NCBI RefSeq assembly: GCF_009796745.1
Contig: NZ_CP047024.1
Location: 2,294,001 to 2,358,000, forward strand
Direction of reading: 5' to 3'
DNA length: 64,000 bases
From: Paraglaciecola sp. L1A13
GTDB taxonomy: Bacteria; Pseudomonadota; Gammaproteobacteria; Enterobacterales; Alteromonadaceae
In this document: positions 7,966-16,902 of the stretch, piece by piece
How positions within the stretch are numbered: position 1 is the first letter of the stretch
Layout: the number at the start of each line of letters is the position of its first letter
The notes under the pieces: model-generated
Database searches by the model: none
The model's input: the letters and a program-made list of their open reading frames with translations, nothing else
Told to the model about the DNA's origin: nothing
Position numbers and translations under genes: made by a program

Positions 7966-10900
7966 TTGCGTTCGAAACCCACCCCAGTTATTACCTCGGC
8001 GAGTACGAAGCAGCAGTCCACCAAGCAAGCAAATAGTACTCAACATGACGCAGCCGACTGTAGCATTGCATTGAGCTGGTTTGGCCGCTGGTTTTCAGGG
8101 CAACGAGGCTCGGTTGTCTTTAATTCACAAGGTATTACCTTACCTGATGGAAATGCGGTTAGCCGCCAAGCGAATGGCCAGTCTTTATCGTGGCAGCAAC
8201 TGGACTCGCCACCCCAGTTCGAGTGGCGCTGGTTGGGGGTTACGATGATCATTAGGGCAAAAGGTGTCGTTTACGAAAACCACTTTTTGGGTTATCGCAG
8301 CACCGCACGGTGCGCCAAGCAAGTTCAGCGATTATGGGCGGCGTATCATCAACATACGTTGCTCACGTTAGTGGGCAAAATTGAGCAGACGATTGAAACG
8401 CGCTATTTGCGCCAGTCTCGGCTAACTGCAATCAAGGGGCGAGTGGCTAGAGAATATAAGCGTTGGTTGCCATGGGGCGAAAACGCAGTCGTAAGCGAAG
8501 AGGTTAAAACGGCTTTGCGTAAACTTACCGCTATGCACTGCTGGAATGATGAGGCGCTAGAAAGTATTCGGCAAAACTTTATAAACACGCAACTTGTCCG
8601 TTACGGCGATTATTTTGATCAGGTGGAATCAAATCCGTTAACGGATAAACAGCGCCGTGCGTGCGTGATAGATGACGATAATAATCTGTTGTTAGCCGGT
8701 GCCGGTACAGGTAAAACCAGTGTTATGGTCGGGCGGGCTGGTTATTTACTGGCAAGTGGGCAAGCCGAGCCACAGGAAATATTATTGCTAGCCTACGGTA
8801 AAATAGCCGCCAGTGAAATGGACGAACGTATCAAAGCTAAACTGGGCATTGATAATATTAAAGCCAGCACCTTTCATAGCTTGGGCCTGAAAATTATCGC
8901 CGAGGTAGAAGGGCGAAAACCCAGCATGTCTGCCTGGGTGAATGACGAAAAAGCCAAAAATGTATGGATACAAAGCATCCTTGAAACTTTGCTTAACGAG
9001 CCAACTTATCGTCAGCAGTTATTTGAATACTTTAGCCACTATTATTACGTGCAAAAGAGCCCTTTTGATTTTGTTACCCAAGGGGAGTATTACGCTTACC
9101 TAACCGACAATGATATTCGCACGTTCAAAGGGCAGCGTGTTAAGAGCTTTGGTGAATTATATATTGCTAATTGGTTGTTCAGAAACGGCATTGAATATTG
9201 CTATGAAGCTAAATATGAATTCGATGTAGCCAGTACTGATTTTCGCCAATATCAGCCTGACTTTTATTTACCTGAATACGGCGTTTATATCGAGTATTAC
9301 GGCATTGATGAAAAGGGTAATACGGCCGACTATATCGATAAAGATGCTTATCACGCAGCAATGTGTTGGAAGCGCCAATTACACCAGAGCAACGGCACCA
9401 CTTGTATTGAACTGTTTTACCACCAACATGTTTTAGGCCAGTTGATACCCGAGCTTGAGCGTGCGTTGCAAGCCTATGAAGTGGTGTATTCACCCTTACC
9501 CGATGAAGCCATACTCGCCACTTTGCACGAATTAAACAGGATCACCGAACTGGCATCATTATTCGGCCAATTAATTGGCGTGTACAAAGGGGCATGTCTG
9601 GACGAGCAGGGTCTTAAAAAGCGGATTGCCAATGCAACTGATAGTGAACAAATACGCATGGCATTAACTTTACTCAACCCGGTTTACAACCGCTACCAGC
9701 AGCATTTGTCGAGAAATAGCGAGATTGATTTTGAAGATATGATCGCCAAGGCTCTAACATACGTTCAGCAAAAGCAATACGTACCCACGTGGCGCTATAT
9801 TATGGTGGATGAATTTCAAGATATTTCAGAGCCGCGTGCACGCTTAGTGCGCGCCCTGCGAGATGCTAGCGGCCAGAACACAACGTATCCTGCATCACTT
9901 TTTTGTGTAGGGGATGATTGGCAAGCTATTTACCGCTTTAGCGGTGCAGATGTCAGTTTAACAACCCACTTTACACAATATTTTGGTGCAACCACTGGGA
10001 GCGTGTTAGATGTGACGTTTCGTTTTAATAACCAAATCGCAGAGGTCGCTACCGCGTTTGTGAGCCAAAATCCAGGCCAAATCAATAAAAACATTCGCTC
10101 ACTGGTACAGGTTTCCGAGCCGGCTGTATCGATATTACGCCGAGGCGCGCAGCAAGGCCCTACGTCCCAAGAGCCAAGCTCAGATGCGCTGTCCCAAGCG
10201 TTGGCAGCTATCACTAAGCGGATTAACGAGAACACGCAGCCCGCGCAGGCTGAGTTTGAACCCAACCCTGTTAGTCATCACCTCAAACCGACCGTGTATT
10301 TGTTGGCGCGTTTCTGGTTTCAATTGCCGGACGCATCAGCCTTACGAGTATTGAATGCCCAGTTTCCAAGCATGCATATTAGCTGTTTAACCTTTCATGC
10401 CGCTAAAGGCAAGGAAGCGGATTATGGGGTGATCATGGGTATGACCAAAGGAAAAAATGGGTTTCCGTCCAGCAAAGTGACTCCGCCATTGCTTGATGCT
10501 TTGTTACCTCAGGCTGAAGTCTACCCGTTTGCAGAAGAACGACGATTGTTTTATGTTGCGCTTACCCGAGCCAAACATAGGGTGTACGTGTTAGCGGATA
10601 TGACCAATGCGAGTGCATTTGTGGTGGAGCTGACTGAACAAGCCAGTCAAGCCAACGTGGGCAATGGGACGGGCGGAGTAGAATTAGCGGAATTCACATG
10701 CTCGTTGGTGCAGCGCTTATTCGCTGACATTAACTGTGCAAGTTGTGAAACTGGGATCCTGAATGAGAAATTAGGAAAATTTGGCACCTTTTATGGTTGT
10801 TCTCACTTTCCTATTTGTGACCATACGGAGCCGAGTTGTGCGCAATGTCAAAGCCCCATGACGCGTACTCGTTATATGGGTTTTAAAGTGTGCTTGGATA

Positions 10901-11076
10901 TAAGTTGTGGACATAGTGTGCCGCTGTGCCCTGAGTGTGATGGCGACATGCAATTGCGTAAAAGTGCCCGAGGGGCATTTTGGGGCTGCGTCAATTATCG
11001 CGGCAAAGAGCAACCCAGTTGCCAACATACTGTAGACCAAAATGCGCTGCGTTTGCCGGCTGATTGTGTGGAATAA
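7966..11076 (+). CDS. DNA helicase IV-like UvrD/Rep helicase with nuclease-like insert and zinc-finger tail
   Basis: Superfamily 1A 3'-5' DNA helicase. Residues 35-130 resemble the N-terminal domain of E. coli helicase IV (HelD). Walker A is AGAGTGKTS with K250, and Walker B is VDEFQD with D615-E616. GDDWQAIYRFSGAD, TFRFN, TFHAAKGKEADYG and RRLFYVALTRAKH are the further UvrD motifs. Between motifs Ia and II there is an insertion (about 380-490) with the shape of a PD-(D/E)xK nuclease core: E397, then QPDFYLPEY with D432, then IEYYG with E443. Residues 923-1025 carry three clusters of CxxC-type cysteines like topoisomerase C4 zinc fingers. At 1036 residues it is about 350 longer than E. coli HelD (684). 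The TTG start at 7966 is uncertain. A role in DNA repair is inferred from the family. Confidence 0.88.
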   Translation: MRSKPTPVITSASTKQQSTKQANSTQHDAADCSIALSWFGRWFSGQRGSVVFNSQGITLPDGNAVSRQANGQSLSWQQLDSPPQFEWRWLGVTMIIRAKGVVYENHFLGYRSTARCAKQVQRLWAAYHQHTLLTLVGKIEQTIETRYLRQSRLTAIKGRVAREYKRWLPWGENAVVSEEVKTALRKLTAMHCWNDEALESIRQNFINTQLVRYGDYFDQVESNPLTDKQRRACVIDDDNNLLLAGAGTGKTSVMVGRAGYLLASGQAEPQEILLLAYGKIAASEMDERIKAKLGIDNIKASTFHSLGLKIIAEVEGRKPSMSAWVNDEKAKNVWIQSILETLLNEPTYRQQLFEYFSHYYYVQKSPFDFVTQGEYYAYLTDNDIRTFKGQRVKSFGELYIANWLFRNGIEYCYEAKYEFDVASTDFRQYQPDFYLPEYGVYIEYYGIDEKGNTADYIDKDAYHAAMCWKRQLHQSNGTTCIELFYHQHVLGQLIPELERALQAYEVVYSPLPDEAILATLHELNRITELASLFGQLIGVYKGACLDEQGLKKRIANATDSEQIRMALTLLNPVYNRYQQHLSRNSEIDFEDMIAKALTYVQQKQYVPTWRYIMVDEFQDISEPRARLVRALRDASGQNTTYPASLFCVGDDWQAIYRFSGADVSLTTHFTQYFGATTGSVLDVTFRFNNQIAEVATAFVSQNPGQINKNIRSLVQVSEPAVSILRRGAQQGPTSQEPSSDALSQALAAITKRINENTQPAQAEFEPNPVSHHLKPTVYLLARFWFQLPDASALRVLNAQFPSMHISCLTFHAAKGKEADYGVIMGMTKGKNGFPSSKVTPPLLDALLPQAEVYPFAEERRLFYVALTRAKHRVYVLADMTNASAFVVELTEQASQANVGNGTGGVELAEFTCSLVQRLFADINCASCETGILNEKLGKFGTFYGCSHFPICDHTEPSCAQCQSPMTRTRYMGFKVCLDISCGHSVPLCPECDGDMQLRKSARGAFWGCVNYRGKEQPSCQHTVDQNALRLPADCVE

Positions 11077-11179
11077 ACCCGAGATTTGCTAATAGTAGAA
11101 AAAATAGTGGCTAAACGTCGCTTTAAGATAGCGAATGTATAAATATGATTTTAGGCAAAACGAATCTACGGTAAGTCAT

Positions 11180-11209
11180 AAAAAAGGAGCCCGTGGGCTC
11201 CTTTTTTTT
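11180..11209. terminator. Bidirectional intrinsic terminator
   Basis: An A-run, then AGGAGCCC, a two-base GT centre, GGGCTCCT and a run of T. The stem is GC-rich and flanked by A on one side and T on the other, so it can end transcription from both the helicase gene and the convergent pullulanase operon. Confidence 0.92.
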
Positions 11210-11211
11210 AT

Positions 11212-14200
11212 TCACTGCGCTTGCTCAGTCACCGTTAGGGTGGGGCTAGCCAGATCGCTGGCATCTAAGGTGAACACCCATTCGGCGCTATTGAATAAAT
11301 TGATAAACAGGTTATCGCCAGAGTCTGGGTAAAGGGTGATGGTAGTGGCCAGTGCGACATCTATATCGGCCCCCAAATTTAAGCCCCCGCTACCGCCCCA
11401 ATCTTGATCGGCAATTTTAAAGTTATAGCCACCAGCATCCAGTGTAAACCCCCCTTGATATATACCGTTACCTTCATAGTTTAGTGGCGAAGTAGTGCCC
11501 CAGCCGTTCATGTCGCCTCTTAATAATGGCACATGATTGCCATAGGGGGGCGGCACCGCATTAGGATCATCAGGAATAATTGTTAATGTGGGATTAGCGC
11601 TATTGGCAGCATCTAATACAAAATGATAGTTACCATCAGCAATTAAGCTCAAGCTTAAATTATTGGCTCCGTTACTTAGGATTGCTGACTCTGCGACAGG
11701 TACGGTAAATTCTCCACCTATATTGACCGCGGCAAAGTCTAGATCGGCAATTTTGAATTGATAATCTCTTTGTAATAGGTTTGTATCCACCGCATAGGTG
11801 TCGTTACCTTGGTAACCAAAGGGTAAGGACGTGTCCCACTCATTAAATTCACCCCGTAAATAGATAGGTTGTTCGCCGTAAGGGGGCAACGCAGATAACC
11901 CATACCCTTGTGCGCCATTTTGTATTTTAATAAAAACAGCCGTGGTTAGCGCCGGTACGTTAAAGGTGCCGCTGCTAAACGTTGCGCTTTGTAGTGTGGT
12001 ATCAGCGGATTGCTGTTGGCTTTGATGTAATGCAAACCCGTTGGCGTTAGGCACCGTAAAAGATTGCGCCGAAGCACTGCCATTGATAAGCACAACGATG
12101 GCGTCATTGTTACTGTCTATATCATCTAAGCCAATACCATCGTCAAGACTCATTACAATCAGGCCTTGGATTTGCTGACTGCCGGTATTATAAAATTTAA
12201 TGCGCTGGGCGATATCCTCGGCGCTGTTTAATCGAAACAACTTACTGGCACTGCGAATATGCAGAAACTCTTTAAACAATGCAGCTGAGAGCTCAACGTC
12301 TGTGGTGGTAAAGTCACTATTTGGGTTGGCACTAACCTCACTAATGGTGGCCCAATTGTTCTGATTGTCTTGAGCTAGCGGTAAGCCTTTATTCCAGTTG
12401 TTGGTTTCGAAAGTGAAATCAACTTGATTAAACCAGTCGCCTGCGTCATAGGTATTGCGGTCCATGGATTTAGAACGAATGAAATCTGAGCCCATGTGTA
12501 AAAAAGGAATACCTTGGCTTAACAAAGGGATAGACAGAGCCACGTTTTGAATACGGACTCGGTCTTGTATTGTTAAATCAGCAGGCAAAGCGTATTGCAG
12601 TTTGTCCCACAAGGTTTCGTTATCGTGTTTCGATATGTAGTTGATAGTATCAGCGGGATCATCACTGTAACCCGCTGGTTGTCCGTTCCATTGGTAATCG
12701 TAGGTCGATATATAAGCATCGCTAGCGGCCACGAACTGATAACTGGCTACATTACCCACCAAACCAACACGGATGACGTCTTGCTGGTTAATACTGCCGC
12801 CAGTAAATAAGGCACCATCACGCACCGCATCGCGTTGACGATCTGAATAGGTCCCAATCTCGCTGCTAGCCATATTCAGTTGTGACGCTTGTTCAAAGCG
12901 ACGGTTATCAGCGACTTCACCAAAGTTCCAGCCTTCACCATAAAAGTAGGTGTCTGCATCTACGGCGCGCACAGCTTCACGCGCATCCATAATCGCTTGT
13001 TTAGGAATATGCCCCATCAAGTCAAAACGAAAGCCGTCAAAGCCAAAATGCTCAGCAAAACTAACCAATGAATCATTCATCAATTTCGCCATCATTTTGT
13101 GTTCGGTGGCGGTGTTTTCGCAGCAGGTGGAGTTTTCAATTTGGCCACTGGTTTCGTTTAAACGGTGGTAATAGCCAGGTACGACTTTGTCTAGCACTGA
13201 ATTATCATACAGGCCAGATGAAGCGGCGTGGTTATATACTACATCAAGCACCACTCGTAGGCCGATTTGATGCAAAGATTGGTTCATGGCCCGCATTTCA
13301 ATGATACGGCTAACCCCATCTGGATCCGTTGCATAGCTGCCCTCAGGTGCAGCGAAGTGCTGAGGATCATAACCCCAGTTAAACCCGTCCATAGCGCGCA
13401 TAGATTCTACGAGTGCTTGAGCATCGGTAGTTGAGGGGGCGTAACTTTGCAGCACCTGTAAGAGGGTATCTTGGTCGTTTTGCACCCCACAAACGGGCGC
13501 CGCGCTATAAAGTTGGCATAATTTAGCAACCGTGTCGGTTAAATCTACCCGTTGGTTGATATCTTCTTCGACTGAGGAAATATCATTGGCAGGCAATACA
13601 TGAAAGTGGGTTAACCCCGCCGCCTGTAAACTTTGCAAGTGTTGCATGGGCACAGAGTTGAGTTCAGTAAAGGCTAGATACTTTCCCCGATGAGCTGCAC
13701 TAGTGCTTTGATCGAGAATACTGAAATCGCGAATATGTCCTTCATAGATAATCGCATCTTCTGGGTCAATGATAGTGGGTACTGTGTGCGCGTCCCAGTT
13801 AGTGGGTTTCAAGTCTTCGTCGAGCAAATCAACAAACTGACTATAACGGCCGTTAGTAGACAAACTAACGGAGTAGGGGTCAGTAACGGCTAATTGTTCA
13901 TTCTGTTGGGTAAGTGGGTGATAAACCGTTATATCGTACTGATAAAACTGACGATCAAGCGCTGCTCTAGCCCCACTGTATGACCAAACACCACTTTGCG
14001 TATTGAAGGTCATAGCATGAGTGGCAATAGCTTGCTTACGACTGTTGTAAACCACTAAATTGATGGCCGTGGCAGTGGGCGACCAAAGCGCTGTGGTAAT
14101 GGTGCTACTGGTATAGGTTACACCAAGCTCTGCTTCATCTGCGTCATGTGCCCCATTGGTATAAAGACTATCTATTAGTCTTGGGATCTGAACTCGGGTC

Positions 14201-15264
14201 GCCTCGATCATTTCGCCCTGCGCATCGAATGCTACGGCAAGTAGTTGCTGTTTGGCCCATTGCCTTGCTTGGGCATCGGTGAGGTTTAAGGTAAAGCCAC
14301 TAAAGCCGTTTAGTTGTGTGTCTTGTGCATATATTGCTGAGTCCACATTCGCCATGATTAAGGGAGTAAAGCTAGCGTTGGCTAAACTGTCAGTATTGAC
14401 ATTGGATAAAGCGGCATCGGCTGATGTATATAAGCGATATTCGGCGGCGTTACTAGAAGTGAGCCACACTAAGGCATTCGGGGTCACCCAGTGTGCCTTA
14501 GCGCCATCAATGGCAAAAGGGCGAGACTCAATAGGCTCATACCAAAGCTCTGGGTAGCCATCAAACACAAATGCTTGCTGACCATTGCCTGGTTCAAAAC
14601 GACTGTTACTGTTACCCAAAGCTTTGTTGTCACCGTTATGCACAATAACGTTATAACAGGATGCACCAGGGGTAATGGTCAGAATATAATAGGCGCCGTA
14701 TATAGGGTGTTCGCCATCAATTGGGTAGGGATCGGCCCAATTGGCAAAGTGGCTATCATCAGTGGTTGGTGCGCCATAATCGCCACAGCCTTCACCATTC
14801 CAAAGGTGTAATCCCCAACCTTGGTAATTAGCATCTTCGCGCTTATAAAATAAAGCGATTTGATTATCCGCTAATGTAAGGTCTGTGCTTGGGGGTAGGT
14901 CTGCTTGTAATCGCATGTCCATGGCGAGTGCGGCGCGGGTTAAGCTAAGTTTAACCGTGAACTTGTGGGATGCGCCAGGAGCGAGTTCATTGATGTTTAA
15001 GACAATAAAAGGTGCATCGTTTTGCGTACCTTGGCTGTTCATAATGTTATGACTACTGGCATCGAACAGCACACGCATAGGACCACTGATATCATTCCCT
15101 GTATTCGTCAGGGTAACTATGGCGCTGTATTGGCGATTAACGCGATCATAAACGGGTCGCGATGCGTAACTAAAATTACTGCTGTCGGTATTTTGCCAAG
15201 CAGCATCGGCCAAAGGCGCTAAAAGCAGCATCAATAATACATTTATACGAATAAGTAGTTTCAT
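11212..15264 (-). CDS. Secreted pullulanase-type alpha-1,6-glucosidase with extra C-terminal modules
   Basis: Debranching enzyme that cleaves alpha-1,6 links in pullulan, starch or glycogen. From the ATG at 15264 (MKLLIRINVLLMLLLAPLADA, a signal peptide) it has 1350 residues. Then come a beta-rich domain, a pullulanase carbohydrate-binding domain (starting near IALFYKREDANYQGWGLHLW), an N-terminal CBM48-like domain and the GH13 barrel. GH13 signatures are DVVYNH, GFRFDLMGH with the nucleophile Asp, YFYGEGWN with the acid Glu, and KHDNETLWD. Two tandem C-terminal modules follow, each opening with PPYG and then an L-R-G-[ED]-x-N-x-W stretch, probably starch-binding. A frame to 15318 exists, but this start sits one base past the stop of the PEP-CTERM-like gene upstream and heads a signal peptide. 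Confidence 0.93.
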   Translation of the reverse strand: MKLLIRINVLLMLLLAPLADAAWQNTDSSNFSYASRPVYDRVNRQYSAIVTLTNTGNDISGPMRVLFDASSHNIMNSQGTQNDAPFIVLNINELAPGASHKFTVKLSLTRAALAMDMRLQADLPPSTDLTLADNQIALFYKREDANYQGWGLHLWNGEGCGDYGAPTTDDSHFANWADPYPIDGEHPIYGAYYILTITPGASCYNVIVHNGDNKALGNSNSRFEPGNGQQAFVFDGYPELWYEPIESRPFAIDGAKAHWVTPNALVWLTSSNAAEYRLYTSADAALSNVNTDSLANASFTPLIMANVDSAIYAQDTQLNGFSGFTLNLTDAQARQWAKQQLLAVAFDAQGEMIEATRVQIPRLIDSLYTNGAHDADEAELGVTYTSSTITTALWSPTATAINLVVYNSRKQAIATHAMTFNTQSGVWSYSGARAALDRQFYQYDITVYHPLTQQNEQLAVTDPYSVSLSTNGRYSQFVDLLDEDLKPTNWDAHTVPTIIDPEDAIIYEGHIRDFSILDQSTSAAHRGKYLAFTELNSVPMQHLQSLQAAGLTHFHVLPANDISSVEEDINQRVDLTDTVAKLCQLYSAAPVCGVQNDQDTLLQVLQSYAPSTTDAQALVESMRAMDGFNWGYDPQHFAAPEGSYATDPDGVSRIIEMRAMNQSLHQIGLRVVLDVVYNHAASSGLYDNSVLDKVVPGYYHRLNETSGQIENSTCCENTATEHKMMAKLMNDSLVSFAEHFGFDGFRFDLMGHIPKQAIMDAREAVRAVDADTYFYGEGWNFGEVADNRRFEQASQLNMASSEIGTYSDRQRDAVRDGALFTGGSINQQDVIRVGLVGNVASYQFVAASDAYISTYDYQWNGQPAGYSDDPADTINYISKHDNETLWDKLQYALPADLTIQDRVRIQNVALSIPLLSQGIPFLHMGSDFIRSKSMDRNTYDAGDWFNQVDFTFETNNWNKGLPLAQDNQNNWATISEVSANPNSDFTTTDVELSAALFKEFLHIRSASKLFRLNSAEDIAQRIKFYNTGSQQIQGLIVMSLDDGIGLDDIDSNNDAIVVLINGSASAQSFTVPNANGFALHQSQQQSADTTLQSATFSSGTFNVPALTTAVFIKIQNGAQGYGLSALPPYGEQPIYLRGEFNEWDTSLPFGYQGNDTYAVDTNLLQRDYQFKIADLDFAAVNIGGEFTVPVAESAILSNGANNLSLSLIADGNYHFVLDAANSANPTLTIIPDDPNAVPPPYGNHVPLLRGDMNGWGTTSPLNYEGNGIYQGGFTLDAGGYNFKIADQDWGGSGGLNLGADIDVALATTITLYPDSGDNLFINLFNSAEWVFTLDASDLASPTLTVTEQAQ

Positions 15265-15265
15265 G

Positions 15266-15940
15266 TTAGATAGTCCGGTTAGATTGTTTGCGTCGTATAA
15301 ACAACGCTGTAGCGCCAAGTAATATCAACGCCACCATAGGGGGAGCAGTCACATTTGTAGGGACAGATCTAAGAGCCACATTGTCGATCAATAACGTTGA
15401 TGAAAATGAGTCTGGGGTGAATCCGCCCTCTAGGTTGAAATCTAAATACCAACCTGACTGATTAATGAAGCTATTATCGAGCATGATCGAATAGGTACCC
15501 GAGCCGTAGGTGCTGGTGGGCCCGAGCAAAAATCCAGGGCTAGCATCAGCGTCGGTTATATCACCGAGATTATTAGTGAAGTTGACAAAAAATACGTCGG
15601 CTAAGTCTGAATCATCATCAAGACCGCTAAATAGCCAGTCAAAACTGAGCCATAATTGGGCATTACTCTGAGCAGTAAAATCCATTTTGGTTGATAAGGT
15701 ATTGGCAAAAAATGCACTGGCACCACTTGCCAAATTGATACTGATTTCCCCTTGGCACGCCCCAGCATTATTCACCATAGCGAAATCAGCACTGGGGCTG
15801 GTATGACTTACCCCATCGGTATATCTTTCCCAGTCGGTAAAGTCGCAACTTTGAAAGTCGCCATTGGTCACCAATGCAGACTGAGCGCTAGTAGCAAGTA
15901 ATAAGCACAATAATGGTAATATTTTTGGAGTGGTTTTCAA
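15266..15940 (-). CDS. PEP-CTERM-like sorted exported protein
   Basis: I choose the TTG at 15940, giving 224 residues: AGAGG lies seven bases upstream and the start leads straight into a signal peptide (MKTTPKILPLLCLLLATSAQSA). The mature domain is acidic, Asn/Asp/Ser-rich and beta-type, beginning LVTNGDFQSCDFTDW, a galactose-binding-like opening common in PEP-CTERM proteins. The tail has the tripartite sorting form: a short motif (NVTAPPM in place of VPEP), a hydrophobic helix (VALILLGATALFI) and a basic end (RRKQSNRTI). Exosortase would recognise such a tail and anchor or release the protein; no exosortase gene is in this window. It is the first gene of an operon with the pullulanase, one base apart. 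Confidence 0.75.
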   Translation of the reverse strand: MKTTPKILPLLCLLLATSAQSALVTNGDFQSCDFTDWERYTDGVSHTSPSADFAMVNNAGACQGEISINLASGASAFFANTLSTKMDFTAQSNAQLWLSFDWLFSGLDDDSDLADVFFVNFTNNLGDITDADASPGFLLGPTSTYGSGTYSIMLDNSFINQSGWYLDFNLEGGFTPDSFSSTLLIDNVALRSVPTNVTAPPMVALILLGATALFIRRKQSNRTI

Positions 15941-16368
15941 TGGTCGGCCTCTTTGGGTAAAAGTGATAACGCACTTGCGCAACAAAATATTGACAAGTGG
16001 TTTACATAAAACTTTAATTGAAAAAAAACTTATGACCATAGAATTTGACCCAAAAAACCATGAATACGTATGCAGTGAAAATATGATAATGATTTATTAA
16101 GTAGTCGATTTTGCTGTTATAGATGACAAATTAACGCGTTATTTGCGTTGATGATTACACCCTTAGGGAAGGATCTGATTTCGTGGGCAATTACCTTTAA
16201 ACAAGCCTAGTGACAAACAAGTTTCCCATACATTTTTTTGAACATATCGAGCGGACGTGTAACGTTCATACTGAAAGACCAAGTAAACACTATCCCTTGA
16301 TGCATTTGACTTGCTATGATCCTATGCTTGATTTTAAGTATTAAAAACGAATAATTCAGAGGGGTCGT
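15941..16368. other. Divergent promoter region
   Basis: The 428 bases between the PEP-CTERM-like gene and the RidA-like gene should carry the promoters of both. A TTGACAAG stretch on the plus strand at about 15990 and AT-rich tracts are present, but I cannot define hexamers with confidence. No gene is visible. AGAGGGG just before 16365 is the ribosome-binding site of the next gene. Confidence 0.35.
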
Positions 16369-16722
16369 GTGACTATAATCGAACGTAAAGAAATAAAGCA
16401 ACGAATGAGCCGGGTTGTAATACACCAAGGTACGGTCTACCTGTGTGGGCAAGTGGCGGCCGATGCCAGTAAAGGCATCGAAGAACAAACACAGACCATG
16501 TTGGACAAGGTTGATGCGTTGCTACTGAGTGCGAATAGCTCTCGAGAGCACATGTTGTCAGCGACTATTTATATTAAAGACATGGCCGATTTTGCAGGGA
16601 TGAATTCGGTCTGGGATGCTTGGGTACCCGAGGGACAAGCACCTGCAAGAGCTTGCGTTCAAGCTGCTATGGCGAGACCTGAACTTTTGGTCGAAATTTC
16701 AGTAGTTGCAGCGCAAAAGTAA
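16369..16722 (+). CDS. RidA/YoaB-like family protein
   Basis: The 117-residue protein has the RidA (YjgF/YER057c/UK114) fold signature: an early [10 protein letters not shown] strand, a central [23 protein letters not shown] and the closing [19 protein letters not shown]. The sequence is closest to the YoaB-like branch rather than canonical RidA. Family members hydrolyse reactive enamine/imine intermediates such as 2-aminoacrylate in the cytosol; activity of this branch is less certain. The start is GTG after a strong AGAGGGG. A GntP-type permease follows 180 bases later on the same strand, so the two may act on the same metabolite. Confidence 0.85.
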   Translation: MTIIERKEIKQRMSRVVIHQGTVYLCGQVAADASKGIEEQTQTMLDKVDALLLSANSSREHMLSATIYIKDMADFAGMNSVWDAWVPEGQAPARACVQAAMARPELLVEISVVAAQK

Positions 16723-16734
16723 AATATCATGCTA

Positions 16735-16757
16735 GCGACTTTTTTCCTGAAAGTCGC
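16735..16757 (+). other. Stem-loop after the RidA-like gene
   Basis: GCGACTTT at 16735-16742 pairs with AAAGTCGC at 16750-16757 across a seven-base loop. There is no T-run behind it, so it may be an RNA 3' end or an attenuator between the two genes rather than a full terminator. Confidence 0.5.
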
Positions 16758-16902
16758 AAAGAATTTCGCCAAAAATAGAACGTCAATCTGCACTAATTTT
16801 AGCCCTTAAAGTCTTTTTGCCACCAAAGCGCTGACATAGGATGAATTCACCTTCTTTTGGTGTTAATTTATTGTTAAATAACAACAAGTCAAAAGATGAA
16901 CA

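Noticed and set aside
9209..9493. Minus-strand and alternate-frame ORFs inside the helicase gene
   Set aside because: They overlap the conserved UvrD and nuclease-like motifs of the real gene and have no features of their own.
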